64,000 nucleotides of DNA, taken from positions 1,054,001 to 1,118,000 of the forward strand of contig JAIUCV010000083.1 of assembly GCA_026724425.1 (NCBI GenBank), given 5' to 3'. The notes below the pieces were generated by a model. The model ran no database searches. It was not told the origin of the DNA and worked only from the letters and a program-made list of their open reading frames with translations. Origin of the DNA: Erythrophleum ivorense. Its lineage: Eukaryota > Streptophyta > Magnoliopsida > Fabales > Fabaceae. The position numbers and the translations under genes are program-made. Positions 42,674 to 54,882 of this stretch are shown here, piece by piece. Numbering within the stretch: position 1 is the stretch's first letter; the number at the start of each line of letters is the position of its first letter.

Positions 42674-44781
42674 TAATACAGAAACTGAGGTACGGGAACT
42701 GGGTGGGATCATAGACACTACCACCAAAACTACGCGGTATGTCTATCATGCTGGACCTCCTCAACCGTGATATCAGCGACCAAAGAATCACACAGAAACC
42801 CTGAATAGATCATCACTGTGATATCAGCGACCAAGGAATCACACAGAAACCCTGACTAGATCATCACACCCCAGTTCCATCTCCCAGACAGTCACATCCC
42901 GTTGGGTCGCCGTTTCCACGGTTCTCAACCCACACGAGTTCTGTCTCCCAGATGGTCACATCCCGGCTGCACCGTCGTGCAGAACTCAGCCATGGGAGTG
43001 ACCCAAGTACACTCTGAGTCATCCTGCCGATCCATCCAAGAGGGTTTCTCAGTGAATGAACCGTCAGGGGTGAGGAGCATCACGAGCACCGCTAAGATCA
43101 TTGGTTTCGACACACAATGATCTATTTACGCAACTAGAGACATAGATTCCACCACACTATGTCCTAGCAAACAACAGATCCATGGCTTTGGGCCATGATC
43201 TCACACATAACAGGTCCATAGCTTTCACCACGCTATGACCTTACACACACACAATAGATCCATGGTTCTCACCATGATCTTACATACAATAGATCCATAG
43301 CTTTCACCACGCTATGATCTAACACACTCAAACACAATAGATCCATATCTTTCACCACGCTATGATCTAACATTCTCAAACAATAAAACCATAGCTTTCA
43401 CCACGCTATGATCTAACATACTCAAACAATATAACCATAGCTTTCACCACGCTATGATCTAACATACTCAAACAATAGAACCATAGCTTTCACCACGCTA
43501 TGATCTAACATACTCAAACACAATAGATCCATAGCAGTCTCCACGCTATGATCTATTACACACAAACACAATAGATCCATGGTTCTCACCATGATCTCAC
43601 ACCACATGCAACCAATCAAGAAAACAAACAAGTGTCTTCTTGCCCTTGGCCCTGCATGAAAACACGTTAGCTTACTCTTAAGCTACCGGACCTCACTTTC
43701 GTCGAAGATCAAGCCGAACTGCTTCACAGAACCGAGATCTCCTCACTGCACCCGAACTAGATCCAACACATAGTTTAGATCGGGTTCTAGGTAAGGTTTA
43801 GATAAAAAGGGTTAAGGGTTCCGAAGCTTACCGACCAAACCTCGCTATCGGAAGCTAACACAAGAGCTTTCACCACGCTCTTACCCTTACCGCTTGCCCA
43901 AACCTACTCTCACTAACTCACACGATCGAACCGCTCACCTAAACCACTCCTTTTTCACTTTTCTCTTTTCTCTAAGAACAACAAGTGATCAAATGGTTTT
44001 CTCATGGTGAGGGAGGGGTATTTATAGGCCATCAGGGGAGACAAATGGTTACCGGAGGTCGAATGTCCGATCGACACCTCCGAGGACATATGGCAACGTT
44101 CCCTTCACATGCGGAGAAGCATGCCTTAAACCGGCGACACCTCGCCCTTGTCTAAGCACTAGCTGTCTCCTTGATCGCCACCTAACATGGCTAGCTCCTC
44201 ATGCACATACTCATGTTGACACCTCAAGCAAATAGGCTTGAAGAGTCACTCTCCCATGCACATGAAACTTCCTTTGTGTGACATGTGCCTCACTTAAGTT
44301 CCAACCAATCACAGTCCGGCATGTGTATTTCAGCACATGTTTGATCGAGTTTCACACTCTCTCGATCCATTCCGCGGTCTGTCCGCCCCGCGCTCCGTTC
44401 GTACCATGACCGCATTCCGCACTCCCGTTCGATAACTCGACCGAGTGCTTCCCGCGATCGTCCCGCGGTCAATCAGGATTACCCGCGGCCAATCCTGATT
44501 ACCGTCCGTCCCGTGACCGTTTCTCGCCTTGGTCACGTCCCGGACACTCGTTCGACAATCGGCCCGCGTACCGCTCTCGATTGTACACCGATCGTTCTCG
44601 GCTACTCGACGATCGGTTTCGGCAGTCCGCTATCGACCGCGATCACTCTTTTCTTCATATCTCGAGTTTTACTCGGTCGAATCCACTTCTGTTTCGACCA
44701 TTCCTCTTTTTTTTTTTATCTCTCTACCCATTCCTGAAGGAATATCCGTCATCCCTCTTACTCCACTTCACGGTTATTACA
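42674..44781 (-). repeat. T2-family LTR and junction sequence, copy 2
   Basis: Equivalent to 17385-19492. Hairpin array at 43095-43599, minus TATA box at 44019-44026, LTR start TGTAATAACC at 44781 and PPT just above it. The first array unit keeps its 9-bp stem although its loop changed (CACC to CGACA). Confidence 0.78.
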
Positions 44782-44816
44782 TTCTCCCCACTTATTATAA
44801 TTCGTCCCGAATTCTT

Positions 44817-45455
44817 CTAAGTATGCGAGGGTTCTCCTTCTTCCACATGAATATTTTCCTTGAAGAACTCCAGATAGTTTGAACGAAACCGTTCCTCGTC
44901 TTCCCACGTAATAACCATCCGGTTCTGCTTTCTCCAGAACACTTGTATTTGTGGGATAGTCCGGTTTTTCAACCTCCGCTCTCGTCGAAGACCAATCTTG
45001 AGAGGTCCCTCTGGATAGTTTAGATCTTGTCTAAGTTCTTCCAGCCTCTCTGGTTCGACCGCATTTAGATCCGGTACATGTTTCCTTAGCATGGAAACAT
45101 GAAACACTGGATGCCTATTCATATCCGGGGGTAGGTCTAGCCGATAGGCCATCAACCCCACTCGCCCCATGACTCGGTATGGCCCTATGTAGCGTACCGC
45201 TAGCTTGCCCACCTTACCGAATCGATCTTTTCCTTTTTGAGTCGATACCTTGAGATATACCATATCTCCGACTTCAAAATTCACATCCCGTCTTGCTTGA
45301 TCAGCATACTTCTTTTGCCGATCTTGCGCCTTCTTCATGTTGGCCCGGATAGTGAGCAGTTTGTCCATAGTCTCATCGACCCTTTGCGGACCAAACACTC
45401 TTCGTTCACCAACTTCCGTCCAACACAAAGGCGTACGGCATGGCCTTCCGTACAA
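44817..45455 (-). pseudogene. T2/T-type integrase C-terminus, copy 2
   Basis: 212-residue minus frame equal to 19528-20166 apart from two residues seen by eye (AQDRQ for AQDWQ; IQVFW for IQVLW). SH3-like GDMVYLKVS, HPVFHVSMLRKHV and chromodomain-like WEDEERFRSNYLEFF are present. It has no promoter or N-terminal domains and lies inverted in the plus element. Confidence 0.85.
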
Positions 45456-46153
45456 TCACTACCTCACATATATCACACAACACACAAGGAGAAGATATTG
45501 GTTTAGACGAGGAGGTCTACCAATATGGGTCTCAGAGAGACCGGGCGAATGTGAATATTGATTTGGACAAACTTGTCGATCAATATGGACCTTGGAGAGG
45601 TCAATGAATGGAGAATATTGGTTTGACATCGAGGTCAACCAATGGAGATCTATGGAGAGATCAATCGGAAAGGAGGGCGTGTGTGAGTCACAAACTCAAG
45701 ACGTGTGTGAGGCAGATGAGGATGATCAAGAATCAGAACAGAACTTGATCAGATCCTCGCAGCGTGCAAGCTTCTAGGAGAGAAGTGCTGAAAAAGTATG
45801 ACCATATCAAGAGTTGATATGTGATCAAGGTGTGAAGAAGAATGCTTGTGTCAAGGCCGGTACATGGTGGTATGAGACCTTGATACTAAAGCACAAGCAT
45901 AAGTGGAGAAGAAGAAAAGGTGAGAAGGAAGACGCTTGTAACAAGGAGGCTACAACGGCAAGATATGGAGTCGAGAATCGGTGTAAGGACCGAATGGTGG
46001 TACACAGACGGTGGTGACCACAAAGGATACATAAAAGGTGGTATCATGAAGAGCCTACAGAAAGTGTACAAAAGGTGGTAAAGAGTTTTCAATGGCAATC
46101 ATGGAAGGCTTTGGTGTAGAATTCGGGGATGAATTCTTATAAGTGGGGGAGAA
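45456..46153 (+). other. 3' noncoding region and PPT of plus T element, copy 2
   Basis: Equivalent to 20167-20864: 60-bp hairpin repeats from 45495, 45555 and 45615, and PPT AAGTGGGGGAGAA ending at 46153. The PPT-proximal palindrome has lost one pair by a C-to-T change (GGGGATGAATTC). Confidence 0.75.
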
Positions 46154-49100
46154 TGTAGTAACCCTGAAGTGGGATGAGAGATGATGACTGATGATCATAT
46201 TGGAGAGGATCCAGAGATCATATAGAGTGTTTCGGTCGAAGAACATTTGAAGACGAACGAGTAGAATTGAAGATAGAACGGGAGAAACCGTTATGGGACG
46301 GTACGGTCGATCCGGGTAAAGACGGACAAGAGCTCGATCGAGTGGGAAGAAGAGCCGACTGACCAAACGTGGTCCGAATGGGATGAAAACTTGGGGACAA
46401 CAATAAGACCCCAAAACAAACCATCTGGTCGAGACAGATGTTGATTTGGACGAGCGGATCTTGAGATATGAGTTTTACCGCCTGATGGCTATGCCGAAGG
46501 GTGGGAAGCTTATATCGATGATCGGGTAACGACTCGGAGGAACTGAGTATGGCCGACTATCAAGCGAAGTGATAGGGACGTGACCAAGGTGAGAAATGGT
46601 CATGGGAAGGTCAGCACGTAAGGATAGTCACGGATAAAAATTATTGGCCGCGGGACGATCGTTGGATGTGCACGATCGCGGTACGGATCGAGTGTGGGAT
46701 GCGATCGCGGTACGGACGAAGAACGGGACGCGATCGTGGTTCGGATGGAGAGTGGGACGGATTGGTTGGGGAAAACTATCCCCACATGTGTTAAAATACA
46801 CATGTCATCCTATGATTGGTTGAAAGTTAAATGAGGACATATGTCACACCAAGAGAGTTTCTTAGGTGTGTGACTCCTTAAAGCTACTTGCTGACTTGTT
46901 GAAGCTACTTGCTGGAGGTGTTGGCTTGGGAAGGAGCATGGCAAGCTAGCCTAGGTGTGTGACTCCTTGAAGCTATTTGCTTGAGGTGTTGGCGTGGGAG
47001 TGAGCATGAGAAGCTAGCTTAGGTGTGTGACTCCTTAAAGCTACTTGCTGACTTGTTGAAGCTACTTTATGGAGGTGTTGGCTTGGGAAGGAGCAGGGCA
47101 AGCTATCCCAGGTGTGTGGCGCCCATGGAGGAAGCTAGCCCTTAGGCCAGCACGAGGTGTCGCCGGTTTAAGGCTTGCTCCTCCGCATGTGAAGGAAACC
47201 TCGCCATTTGTCCGTGAAAGTGTCTGGACGGTATTGGACCGTCAATCACCCTCACTTGCCTATAAATAGAGCCTCCTGACCCCTTGTGCTTCCATTTACC
47301 ATTCCTTGTTTTGCTCCTTTGCCTTAAAACCGAGAAAGAGAGAGTTAAGAGAGAAAAGAGTGTGAAATCTTTTCTTTAAGTGTGAGTGAGAGTAGAGAAG
47401 CTTTGGAGAGAAAGCTTAAGAGTGAGAATAGATTGGTGGTGTGAGGCGTAGCTAGTGGTGAAGGCTTGGCTGTTCATCAAGCGGTTTTGGTGAGTTTTCG
47501 ATGATAGCTCCGAGAGTAGCTATGTTTGTGTGATGCATGTAGAATCAAGTAGAAACTTGTAGGTTTCTTTTGATTAGGTGCATGCATATTGTGTGGCGGT
47601 TGTTAGTATGTGTTATACTAACTTTGTGGTTGCAGGAAGTATGTACGTTAAGCAAGGAGGCTAACGTTATACTTTGTGTGGTTGTGCGGTTTTAACTTCG
47701 GTTAAACCGATGTGGTTGCATGCATGTTCAGATCCAAGGAAAACATGGGTTGTTGTTCCTTGTGATTGATTGCATGTTGTGTGATATATGTGAGGTAGTG
47801 AAAGCATAGTAGAGATGCTTGTGTGTGATTTGACTAACGTGTTATGGTGTAGGGAAGGAGAGAAACGCCTAAGTGTTGTCACGAACTAACGGATTTTAGT
47901 GCAGGGATGAAGAACACTTAGAGCGGTTTCTGTGTAACCTATTGCATGTTGATGCTCTGAGGTTGTGACATGATTATTCAAGTATCTTTGTTGAATAATT
48001 ATGTATTTTCTTAAGACTAACACATGTGACGTGATTCACTGTGTTAAGGTTCTTATGAAAATGGTTCGGTGGACATGGCATGTGTTGCATCGCTACACTT
48101 AGTACAAGTATGGTGGATAACAAGAGGTTATCCCACATACTGTGTCGAACATGTGGTGGTGGGTGCAAAGAAAGGCTAAACCTTATGCAGTCCAAGGGTG
48201 TGTTAAATGTGTATGTCTTTGGCAGCATATTGCACTCGCGGATGCATAGAGGAGGCTGAGTAGGGACTTAGACCCCACGATGTTCAGTGTAGGATGGCGA
48301 ACAATGAATGTTGCACCAAGGGCTAGTGGTGAATAACAAGTGGTTATGTCACACTATGCCGGGAAGGACGTAAGGTGAGTGCCACGAGGGCAGGTCACGT
48401 ACTTACGTTCGTTGTGTGTGAGTTTTGGAACTAGGATCATGTATTCGTGTTTAGCATGATCTTTATGTTCTTTTGTGTGTGAGGAGAAGGACGTATGGAA
48501 TAGACAGCCCGGGATGTGACCATCTGGGAGACAGAACTCGTGTGGGTTGTGATCCAACGGGATGTGACTGTCTGGGAGATGGAACTCGGGTAGTGATGTT
48601 CTATTCCGCGTGCCTTTGTGTGTGAGTTTAGGAGCTAGGATCATGTACTCGTGTTAGGCATGATCTTAGGGGTACACACGGTGTTCTTGCTGCCCTGACG
48701 GACGTTCACTGAGAAACCCTCTTGGATGGTCCTGAAGGATGACTCAGAGTGTACTTGGGTAGCTCCCATGGCTGAGTACACACAACGGTGTGTTTGGAAA
48801 TGCCTAGTTGCGCTTTCGGCGCAGCGGAAGCGGCTAGGTGGGCTAATCGGCTGCCCGTGGTGTGGTGGGATTAGTTCGGGTTAACCGGTTGACTGGGTTA
48901 ACGCGGTTAACTCCCGATTGCAGTTCAGGCCTAGTGTGACTTTGTGTTTGCTAGGTGCGGGTGTGTAGGTCTACGGAAACCGTGGTGTACTATAGAGGCC
49001 TTTAGGTCGAGCGGGGCTGGATAGTGTGTGTGGTGTGTGTAGAGTGTTTCTTGTGTGATAGAAACCTCTAGGTTGAGCAGTGGCTCGTTAGAGTGTTGTG

Positions 49101-49835
49101 TGTGTAGAGAGTGTTCTTCTGGGAAGAACCTCTCGGGTGTTAGATCACTAGTGTGTTGTGATCTTGGAGTTACTCGGGATGAGTAATCTCTTGTGTTGTT
49201 AGGATAACTTGTAAGAGTTATCCTTGTGTTTTGTCTTGGCAGGTTGAAGAGCGTGGTGATAGACAATACGGTTGTATTGGTCTATGGCGTGAGCTAGAGA
49301 TCTTTGCTACGGCATTGTCTCTAGTGTGTTTGATGTTATTTGATTCAAGCTTCCGCTTGTGCATTGCTCTGATTGTGTATTGATAGGGGTTTGGGTTGGG
49401 GATGATATATGTTGTCGTATTGTAGAGGGGTCCGATCTCACTAAGTAATTCTAGTTTACTTATGATGACTCTATTTGTTTCAGGTAACCCTAGGTGTGGT
49501 GTGGTACTTGGACGTGGAAGGCCGGAGTAGATTGCGGTGTGTTTTGTAAAACTGTGTAAGATTACCGTTCTTTTTCTTTAAGTCTTTTGTTTTATATTCG
49601 TAAAACCCGGGTTGTAATTTACGGTTTTATGTAAGACAATGTTTATGTTTCAAGAAAAGTAAGTTTTTATGTGTATTAAATACTCGGTTTTAATGATATT
49701 AGTCTTGTCCGGACTAGCATAACTCTTGGCTTGAATACGGGTTGGCAAGCCTTAGGTTCTTGTCGAGAGGGTCGGATATCAAAGACGGACTGACCTCGGC
49801 TTTACTTTGTGTGTTGCCTTGAGGATGGATCGTCG
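46154..49835 (+). repeat. T-family LTR, plus orientation (palindrome P3, left arm)
   Basis: The longest plus copy of this LTR, about 3.7 kb. Start TGTAGTAACC, TATA box at 47261-47268. It runs through the region missing from P1 and P2 to GGATGGATCGTCG at 49835, lacking only about the last 70 bp of a full LTR. One U3 subrepeat cluster near 46861-47110. Confidence 0.9.
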
Positions 49836-49914
49836 GAGCACCATTTGTAACACCCCCGACACGTGCTAGACATAGCCCGCATCGGTCGGATGCCACAATA
49901 TGCCGATATACCAT
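49836..49914. other. Centre of LTR palindrome P3
   Basis: 79-bp unpaired centre between GGATCGTCG (ending 49835) and CGACGATCC (from 49915). It starts GAGCACCATT, then TGTAACACCCCCGAC, the reverse complement of an LTR end. The ten bases before it read on the minus strand as AATGGTGCTC, like the start of the sequence after the LTR at 13135 (AATGGTGG). Confidence 0.8.
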
Positions 49915-52692
49915 CGACGATCCATCCTCAAGGCAACACACAAAGTAAAGCCGAGGTCAGTCCGTCTTTGATATCCGACCCTCTCGACAAGAACGCAAGG
50001 CTTGCCAACCCGTATTCAAGCCAAGAGTTATGTTAGTCCGGACAAGACTAATATCATTAAAACCGAGTATTTAATACACATAAAAACTTACTTTTATTAA
50101 AACATAAACATTGTCTTACATAAAACCGTAAATTACAACCCGGGTTTTACGAATATAAAACAAAAGACTTAAAGAAAAACAACGGTAATCTTACACAGTT
50201 TTACAAAACACACCGCAATCTACTCTGGCCTTCCACGTCCAAGTACAACACCACACCTAGGGTTACCTGAAACAAATAGAGTCATCATAAGTAATCTAGA
50301 ATTACTTAGTGAGATCGGAACCCTCTACAATACAACAACATAGATCATCCCCAACCCAAACCCCAATCAATACACAATCAGAGCAATGCACAAGCGGAAG
50401 CTTGAATCAAATAACATCAAACACACTAGAAACAATGCCGTAGCGAAGCTCTCTAGCTCACGCCATAGACCAATACAACCGTATTGTCTACCACCACGCT
50501 CTTCAACCTGCCAAGACAAAACACAAGGATAACTCTTACAAATTATCCTAACAACACAAGAGATTACTCAACCCGAGTAACTCCAAGATCACAACACACT
50601 AGTGATCTAACACCCGAGAGGTTCTTCCCAGAAGAACACTCTCTACACACACAACACTCTACGAGCCACTGCTCAACCTAGAGGTTTCTATCACACAAGA
50701 AACACACTACACACACTACACACACTATCGAGCCCCGCTCGACCTTGAGGCCTCTATAGTACACCACGGTTTTCATAGACCTGCACACCCGCACCTAGCA
50801 AACACAAAGTCACACTAGGCCTGAACTGCAATCGGGAGTTAACCGCGTTAACCCACTCAACCGGTTACCCCGAACTAATCCCACCACACCACGGGCAGCC
50901 GATTAGCACACCTAGCCGCTTCCGCTGCACCGAAAGTGCAACTAGACATTTCCAAACACACCGTCGTGTGTACTCAGCAATGGGAGCTACCAGAGTACAC
51001 TCTGAGTCATCCTTCAGGACCATCCAAGAGGGTTTCTCAGTGAACGTCCGTCAGGGCAGCAAGAACACCGTGTGTACCCCTAAGATCATGCCTAACACGA
51101 GTACATGATCCTAGCTCCTAAACTCACACACAAAGGCACGCGGAATAGAACATCACTACCCGAGTTCCATCTCCCAGACAGTCAAATCCCGTTGGATCAC
51201 AACCCACACGAGTTTTGTCTCCCAGATGGTCACATCCCGGGCTGTCTATTCCATACGTCCTTCTCCTCACACACAAAAGAACGTAAATATCATGCTAAAC
51301 ACGAAGACATGATCCTAGTTCCAAAACTCACACACAAGGAACGTAAGTACGTGACCTGCCCTCGTGGCACTCACCTTACGTCCTTCCCGGCATAGTGTGA
51401 CATAACCACTTGTTATTCACCACTAGCCCTTGGTGCAACATTCATTGTTCGCCATCCTACACTGAACATCGTGGGGTCTAAGTCCCTACTCAGCCTCCTC
51501 TATGCATCCGCGAGTGCAATATGCTGCCAAAGACATACACATTTAACACACCCTTGGACTGCATAAGGTTTACCCTTTCTTTGCACCCACCACCACATGT
51601 TCGACACAGTATGTGGCATAACCTCTTGTTATCCACCATACTTGTACTAAGTGTAGCGATGCAACACATGCCATGTCCACCGAACCATTTTCATAAGAAC
51701 CTTAACACAGTGAATCACGTCACATGTGTTAGTCTTAAGAAAATACATAATTATTCAACAAAGATACTTGAATAATCATGTCACAACCTCAGAGCATCAA
51801 CATGCAATAGGTTACACAGAAACCGCTCTAAGTGTTCTTCATCCCTGCACTAAAATCCATTAGTTCATGACAACACTTAGGCGTTTCTCTCCTTCCCTAC
51901 ACCACAACTCGTTAGTCAAATCACACACAACCATCTCTACTATGCTTTCACTACTTCACATATATCACACAACATGCAATCAATCACAAGGAACAACAAC
52001 CCATGTTTTCCTTGGATCCGAACATGCATGCAACCACATCGGTTTAACCGAAGTTAAAACCGCACAACCACACAAAGTATAACGTTAGCCTCCTTGCTTA
52101 ACGTACATACTTCCTGCAACCACAAAGTTAGTATAACACATACTAACAACCGCCACACAATATGCATGCACCTAATCAAAAGAAACCTACAAGTTTCTAC
52201 TTGATTCTACATGCATCACACAAACATAGCTACTCTCGGAGCTATCATCGAAAACTCACCAAAACCGCTTGATGAACAGCCTAGCCTTCACCACTAGCTA
52301 CGCCTCACACCACCAAGCTATTCTCACTCTTAAGCTTTCTCTCCAAAGCTTCTCTACTCTCACTCACACTTAAAGAAAAGATTTCACACTCTTTTCTCTC
52401 TTAACTCTCTCTTGCTCGGTTTTAAGGCAAAAGAGCAAAACAAGGAATGGTAAATGGAAGCACAAGGGGTCAGGAGGCTCTATTTATAGGCAAGTGAGGG
52501 TGATTGACGGTCCAATACCGTCCAGACACTTTCATGGACAAATGGCGAGGTTTCCTTCACATGCGGAGGAGCAAGCCTTAAACCGGCGACACCTCGTGCT
52601 GGCCATAATCTCTGGACACTCTATATGATCTCTGGATCCTCTCCAATATGATCATCAGTCATAATCTCTCATCCCACTTCAGGGTTACTACA
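49846..52692 (-). repeat. T-family LTR, minus orientation (palindrome P3, right arm)
   Basis: Both ends are present: minus start TGTAGTAACC at 52692 after a PPT (52693-52705), and end GGGGGTGTTACA at 49846. Minus TATA box at 52481-52488. About 930 bp of U3 are deleted at about 52603 relative to 25700-26630. It is 2,847 bp as it stands. Confidence 0.9.
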
Positions 52693-52954
52693 TTCTCCCC
52701 CACTTATAAGAATTCGTCCCCGAATTCTACACCAAAGCCTCATCGCCATAGGTTAGATCTTGTCTAAGTTCTTCTAGCCTCTCTGGTTCGACCGCATTTG
52801 GATCCGGAACATGTTTCCTTAGAATGGAAACATGAAACACTGGATGCAAATTCATATCCGGGGGTAGGTCTAGCCGATAGGCCATCAACCCCACTCCCCC
52901 CATGACTCGGTATGGTCCTATGTAGCGTACCGCTAGCTTGCCCACCTTACTGAA
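52693..52954 (-). pseudogene. Minus-strand T integrase 3' end and PPT, copy 2
   Basis: Codes VGKLAVRYIGPYRVMGGVGLMA and continues through DLPPDMNLHPVFHVSILRKH to LEELRQDL, then jumps to 3' noncoding sequence; the chromodomain-like end is deleted as in copy 1. The 38 bp missing in copy 1 are present here. Interrupted at 52954 by Tat, TSD CTGAA 52950-52954. Confidence 0.85.
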
Positions 52955-53455
52955 TGTTGGGGTCGGATTCCACCCTGAGACATCGTCATTTGGATTGGGC
53001 AAATGGGGGAAGATCGAGCTGAACCGCACCAAACAGGGCTGAACCGGGCGTCAAACCGAAGGCCAGCCGGAAACTTCTCGATGGGCCGAACCAACATCCG
53101 ACGGAGCGATTCGAGCCGAGGCCCATCAAAGACTTTCCTTAAACTGAAGTCGGCGCGAGCCACAAAGGAAATTTTACATTTATTGTGGAGTCGGCGCGAG
53201 CAGAAAAGGAAAGTTTACATTTTTGCGTAAAGTCGGTTGTAAAAAGCGGTTCCTATTCTCTTATAAATAGGAACCGATAGTCATTATTTGAGGGATCACT
53301 TTTCACACAGAAAAAGGCACACGCCACACATATAGTAGCTCGCATAACAGCTAATAAAATAACCATCATTTGGATCGATCCTTGTGTTTACTTACGAAAT
53401 TCTCGGCTCTCCCTAAAAACACTAAAAGTATCGTAGTGCAGTTTCGGCTCGCACA
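52955..53455 (+). repeat. 5' LTR of Tat element, copy 2
   Basis: 501 bp, TGTTGGGG...GCACA. The TATA-flanking inverted repeat has one mismatch (AGCGG for ATCGG). The PBS ATTTGGCGCTAGAAGGAGGG follows directly. Confidence 0.92.
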
Positions 53456-53513
53456 ATTTGGCGCTAGAAGGAGGGGGGGTATTTGAGACTAGAAAACACA
53501 AGAGCTCGACGAG

Positions 53514-54179
53514 ATGACTGACGGAGAATTGAATAGATCCACACCAACCGGTTTGCAGAACGGGGACAGCGAGACAACAGTTCAGACGGAAGCGGAAAAG
53601 ATCGCTGCCCTTCAGAAGCAGACCGAAGAGCAAGAGGTTTTGAACAGCTCGTTGACGCAAGAGCTCGCAACCTTGCGAGCCCAACTAAAAGAGAAAGAAG
53701 CACGAGGTGTCGCGCGACGTAAAAATTCTCATCCAAAAAATCTGGCTTTCGACTCCCAGGCTGACGAAGTGGATGGAGAAGAAGAGGACGACGTGGAAGA
53801 AACCCCGGAACGAGAGGAAACAGAATCCGAATTAGATGGTTCGCCACCGCCACTTCAGAAGAAGAAGAAGCAAAACCAAGTCAAGAGCGCGCCGCCAACC
53901 AAACCAATACGAATTAACTTAGGAGATCCGCTCCCCAGCGAAATCACTCCCGAGGCGCTGACCAAAGCCCTGAGGCAGATAATGTTGGAAAGCAAAGGAA
54001 CTGATAAGGCGACGGGGCAGGAAACCGGTGATTCACCAAGCTCAGATCCTGCGGAGCTCGCCGAAGCAAAACGGTTTAGCCAATCTCTTATAGCAATTAC
54101 AGATCACCGGCGAGATCGAGCCGCCCAAAAAGAAAGCCGCCAAAAACAAGGCAGCGAGAGAGAAAGCAGGCAAAAATGA
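53514..54179 (+). pseudogene. gag: Tat gag N-terminal part, copy 2
   Basis: Same coiled-coil, acidic and Lys-rich N-terminus as 27489-28103. CAA replaces the copy-1 stop, so the frame continues out of frame through the linker DNA to 54179. The capsid domain, zinc knuckle and protease are deleted exactly as in copy 1. Confidence 0.75.
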
Positions 54180-54882
54180 GGATCCCGTCATCGAAGAACC
54201 AAGCTGTGAAGCGGTAATATCCGTCTGCATAGACGAGCAGAACCCAGAAAGGTGTGTGGAGATCGGAGCAAACCTAAACGAGACAATAAGAGAGGAATTG
54301 ATCTCCTTTTTGAAAGAAAACGTCAACACCTTCGCTTGGACAGCCGAGGATATGCCGGGGATAGATATCAACATCGCCTGCCACGAGCTGAATGTCGACC
54401 CGACGTTCAAACCGGTGAAACAGAAGCGAAGAAGATTGGGGCATGAGCGGTTAAAGGCAGTAAACGATGAGGTGGAACGCGTCCTGAAAGTGGGCTCGAT
54501 CGCCGAGGCAAAATACCCAGAGTGGCTTGCTAACCCAGTAGTGGTCAAAAAGAAGAACGGAAAATGGCGGGTTTGCATAGATTTCACGGATCTGAATAAG
54601 GCGTGCCCAAAGGATAGTTTCCCGCTCCCTCATATCGACCGGATCGTAGAAGCGACGGCGGGAAACGAACTGCTGACCTTCATGGATGCCTTCTCAGGCT
54701 ATAATCAGATCCGGATGCACCCCGACGACAGAGAAAAGACAGCGTTCCAAACAGAGCGAGGCATCTATTGCTACAAAGTCATGCCGGTCGAACTCAAGAA
54801 TGCGGGAGCGACATACCAACGGCTCGTGAACAGGCGAAATCCTAGAGCAATCGCTTCGCCTCAATTTCGGTGCGTCGAATAA
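54100..54882 (+). pseudogene. pol: Tat RT N-terminal half, copy 2
   Basis: Same truncated RT as copy 1, ending in the same out-of-frame jump near 54835. The conserved MPFGL motif is changed to MPVEL by two substitutions (near 54786 and 54790). VERLLK became VERVLK. No palm catalytic motif. Confidence 0.9.
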
